From the NCBI GenBank assembly GCA_021845835.1, contig JAJZVE010000237.1, forward strand, positions 1-7,042: a stretch of 7,042 bases of DNA, given 5' to 3'. Positions 5,565 to 7,042 of the stretch are shown here, one piece after another. A program made the translations under genes and the position numbers. The notes beneath the pieces were generated by a model. That model did not search any database. It saw only the letters and a list, made by a program, of their open reading frames with translations, and had not been told where the DNA came from. Source of the stretch: Pseudomonadota bacterium. GTDB lineage: Bacteria > Pseudomonadota > Alphaproteobacteria > Acetobacterales > Acetobacteraceae. Each line of letters opens with the position of its first letter. The first letter of the stretch is position 1.

Positions 5565-6376
5565 CCGACCGACCCGCCACCCTGCACGAGATCATCGCCG
5601 TCAACCTCGCGCGCGACTTCGCGGACGAGGAGGTCGGCTTCACCGGCCTGCTGACCGGAGAGGCCGCGGCCCGGTTCGGCACCGGCATCCCGCTCGCTGC
5701 GATGGAGCTGGCGCGACAGAGCCACGCGCCGGGGCTGACCATCCTGCTCGGCGGCTGCTATCACAACCCGGACGTGGCCAGGCTCAAGGCGCTGCCCAGC
5801 TCGGAGCACGACGCGCTGCTGCGCGACCTCGAATGCGAGGCGCGGATGACGACCTATCCCGGCCCGTGGGTGCTGAAGCGCCACGATGTAACGTTCGGCT
5901 TCAGCAGCGCGGTGCAGGTCGACCGCGTGGGCAACATCAACAGCGTCTGCATCGGCGACCATGCGCGCCCGCGGGTGCGGCTGGTCGGGCCGATCCTGCA
6001 GCCGGAGCACATGACGCTGTTCCGGCGGGAATACGTCATGATGCCGTATCACGAGCGCCGCAACTTCGTGGAACAGGTCGACTTCGTCTCCGGCGTCGGC
6101 TATCCCGGCGGCCTTGCCGGACGGCGCGCCCTGGGACTCACCGAACACGGTCCGCGCTGGGTGGTCACGCCCAGGTGCATCTTCGACTTCGACCGCGAGC
6201 GCGGCGCGATACGGGTGCGCTCCATCCATCCCGGCGTGAGCGCGGCGGCGCTGCAGGCGGCCACCGGCTTCGATCTCGGCCCGCTCGACGGCGTGCCGAC
6301 CACGCCGTTGCCGACTCCGGAGGAGCTTGCGAGACTGCGGACCAGCGTGGACCCGAAATCCATCCTGGCAAGCTGA
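5561..6376 (+). CDS. CoA-transferase-fold beta subunit, pair 2 (IpdB-like, catalytic Glu absent)
   Basis: This 271-residue protein is homologous to the pair 1 beta subunit but altered at the active site. Aligning SHAP (54-57) here with THAP (41-44) there puts G64 of LLGGCYHNP where pair 1 has the catalytic E51 of ESG. The GSGGAND loop of pair 1 is replaced by VGPILQPEHM (142-151). IpdB-like features are RVGNINS (122-128), VDFVSGVGY (173-181), RSIHPGV (220-226) and the VDPKS tail (263-267). A classical glutamyl-CoA mechanism therefore looks impossible, so hydrolysis or C-C bond cleavage of a CoA thioester is more likely than CoA transfer. The ATG at 5561 overlaps the alpha stop (ATGA), so the subunits are coupled; only a weak ribosome site precedes it. 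The reaction and substrate are not known. Confidence 0.85.
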   Translation: MTDRPATLHEIIAVNLARDFADEEVGFTGLLTGEAAARFGTGIPLAAMELARQSHAPGLTILLGGCYHNPDVARLKALPSSEHDALLRDLECEARMTTYPGPWVLKRHDVTFGFSSAVQVDRVGNINSVCIGDHARPRVRLVGPILQPEHMTLFRREYVMMPYHERRNFVEQVDFVSGVGYPGGLAGRRALGLTEHGPRWVVTPRCIFDFDRERGAIRVRSIHPGVSAAALQAATGFDLGPLDGVPTTPLPTPEELARLRTSVDPKSILAS

Positions 6377-6386
6377 GAGAGGGACG

Positions 6387-7042
6387 ATGGCGCGGGGTGG
6401 CAGCGGCGACGGCGCGCGCAAGCGGGTGACCATCCACGACGTCGCGCGCGCAGCGGGCGTCTCGCTGTCCACCGTGTCCAACGCGCTGGCCGGCAAGGAC
6501 ATCGTCCGCGAGGATACGCGCCGCATCGTGCAGGAGGCGGCAGCGCGGCTCGGCTATCGCGCCTCGGCGGTGGCGCGGGCGCTGCGCACGCGGCGCACGA
6601 ACACCGTCGGCGTACTGCTGGCCGACGTGGCCAACCCGAGTTCCGCGGACTTCGTCCGCGGCATCGAGGACGTGGCGATCCGCGAGCGCTTCACCCTGCT
6701 ACTGTGCAACAACGACGGCGACGAGGTGCGCCAGGCCGTCCAGATGCGCAGCCTGATCGACCGGCAGGTCGATGGCATGGTGCTGATCTCGCAGTACTGC
6801 GAAGGCCCGGCGGTGCGCGAGCTGCTGGACAGCGGCGTGCCGTTCGTCCTGATGCAGCGGCGCAGCGCGCGCTTCCGCGACAACTACGTGGGGGCGGACA
6901 ACCACGCCAGCATCGTCGCCGCCGCCGAGTATCTGGCCGGGCAGGGGCACCGCCGGGTCGGCTATGTCTGCGGCCCGGCCATGTCCTCGGCGGTCGCGGA
7001 ACGCTTCGCCGCGTTCCGCGAGGCGAGAACTCGGCTCGGCCT
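6387..7042 (+). CDS. LacI-family transcriptional repressor (partial, 3' end outside window)
   Basis: About 218 residues are present, without stop, and the frame is open to the window edge. After a 13-residue basic leader comes the LacI helix-turn-helix: VTIHDVARAAGVSLSTVSNA (14-33), then DTRRIVQEAAARLGYR (43-58) and the hinge helix SAVARALRTRRTN (60-72). Leucine 66 matches the LacI hinge leucine that inserts at the central CG of the operator. The ligand-binding domain begins at TVGVLLADVANP (73-84) and follows the RbsB-like fold, with VDGMVLIS and GHRRVGYVCGP visible. The ATG at 6387 lies 10 nt after the beta subunit stop, with AGGGA just before it, so it is third in the rightward operon. It probably controls both divergent operons and itself, relieved by the imported compound or a product. 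The effector is unknown. Confidence 0.93.
   Translation, partial: MARGGSGDGARKRVTIHDVARAAGVSLSTVSNALAGKDIVREDTRRIVQEAAARLGYRASAVARALRTRRTNTVGVLLADVANPSSADFVRGIEDVAIRERFTLLLCNNDGDEVRQAVQMRSLIDRQVDGMVLISQYCEGPAVRELLDSGVPFVLMQRRSARFRDNYVGADNHASIVAAAEYLAGQGHRRVGYVCGPAMSSAVAERFAAFREARTRLG

Noticed and set aside
5033..6376. Extended start for the second beta subunit (447 residues)
   Set aside because: The extra N-terminal part overlaps the alpha subunit in another frame and has no family similarity. The ATG at 5561 in the ATGA overlap gives the normal beta length.
68..6376. Recent duplication of the CoA-transferase pair
   Set aside because: The alphas share motifs, but many positions differ and the betas differ in active-site segments and length, so they are old paralogues rather than a recent copy.

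Overview
This is a very GC-rich window with dense, overlapping genes. It suggests a high-GC proteobacterium, probably an alphaproteobacterium or a Burkholderiales-like organism. That reading rests on base composition, gene style and the transporter gene order (binding protein, permease, single-domain ATPase, as in rhizobial fructose-type systems). No marker gene fixes the taxonomy.

The layout is two divergent operons around one 155-bp control region (4510-4664). The leftward operon reads: periplasmic sugar-type binding protein (4509-3538), RbsC/FrcC-type permease (3528-2518), single-domain ABC ATPase (2521-1760), CoA-transferase-family alpha subunit (1763-831), its beta subunit (838-68), and the first 15 codons of another gene (45-1, cut by the window edge) that looks like a further alpha subunit. 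Permease/ATPase, ATPase/alpha and alpha/beta all overlap by 4-8 nt, so import and CoA-ester enzymes are translationally linked. The rightward operon reads: a second alpha subunit (4665-5564), a second beta subunit (5561-6376, 4-nt overlap) and a LacI-family repressor (6387 to the window end, incomplete).

The likely logic is a regulated catabolic locus. The LacI protein would control both operons, and its own gene, through a near-palindromic CG-centred site in the shared promoter. The ABC transporter would import a small polar, sugar-like or cyclic compound. Two or three CoA-transferase-fold heterodimers would then act on the CoA thioesters made from it. The two complete heterodimers are not equivalent. 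Pair 1 keeps the beta-subunit ESG glutamate expected of a true class I CoA-transferase. Pair 2 lacks it and instead resembles the IpdA/IpdB branch (ring-opening CoA-thioester hydrolases of steroid breakdown), with a glutamate at alpha position 105. The substrate is unknown. Joining a sugar-type importer and LacI control to an IpdAB-like pair plus a true transferase pair is the most interesting aspect of the window.

No RNA genes, insertion sequences, CRISPR arrays or convincing terminators were seen. No stretch over 300 bases lacks a gene.
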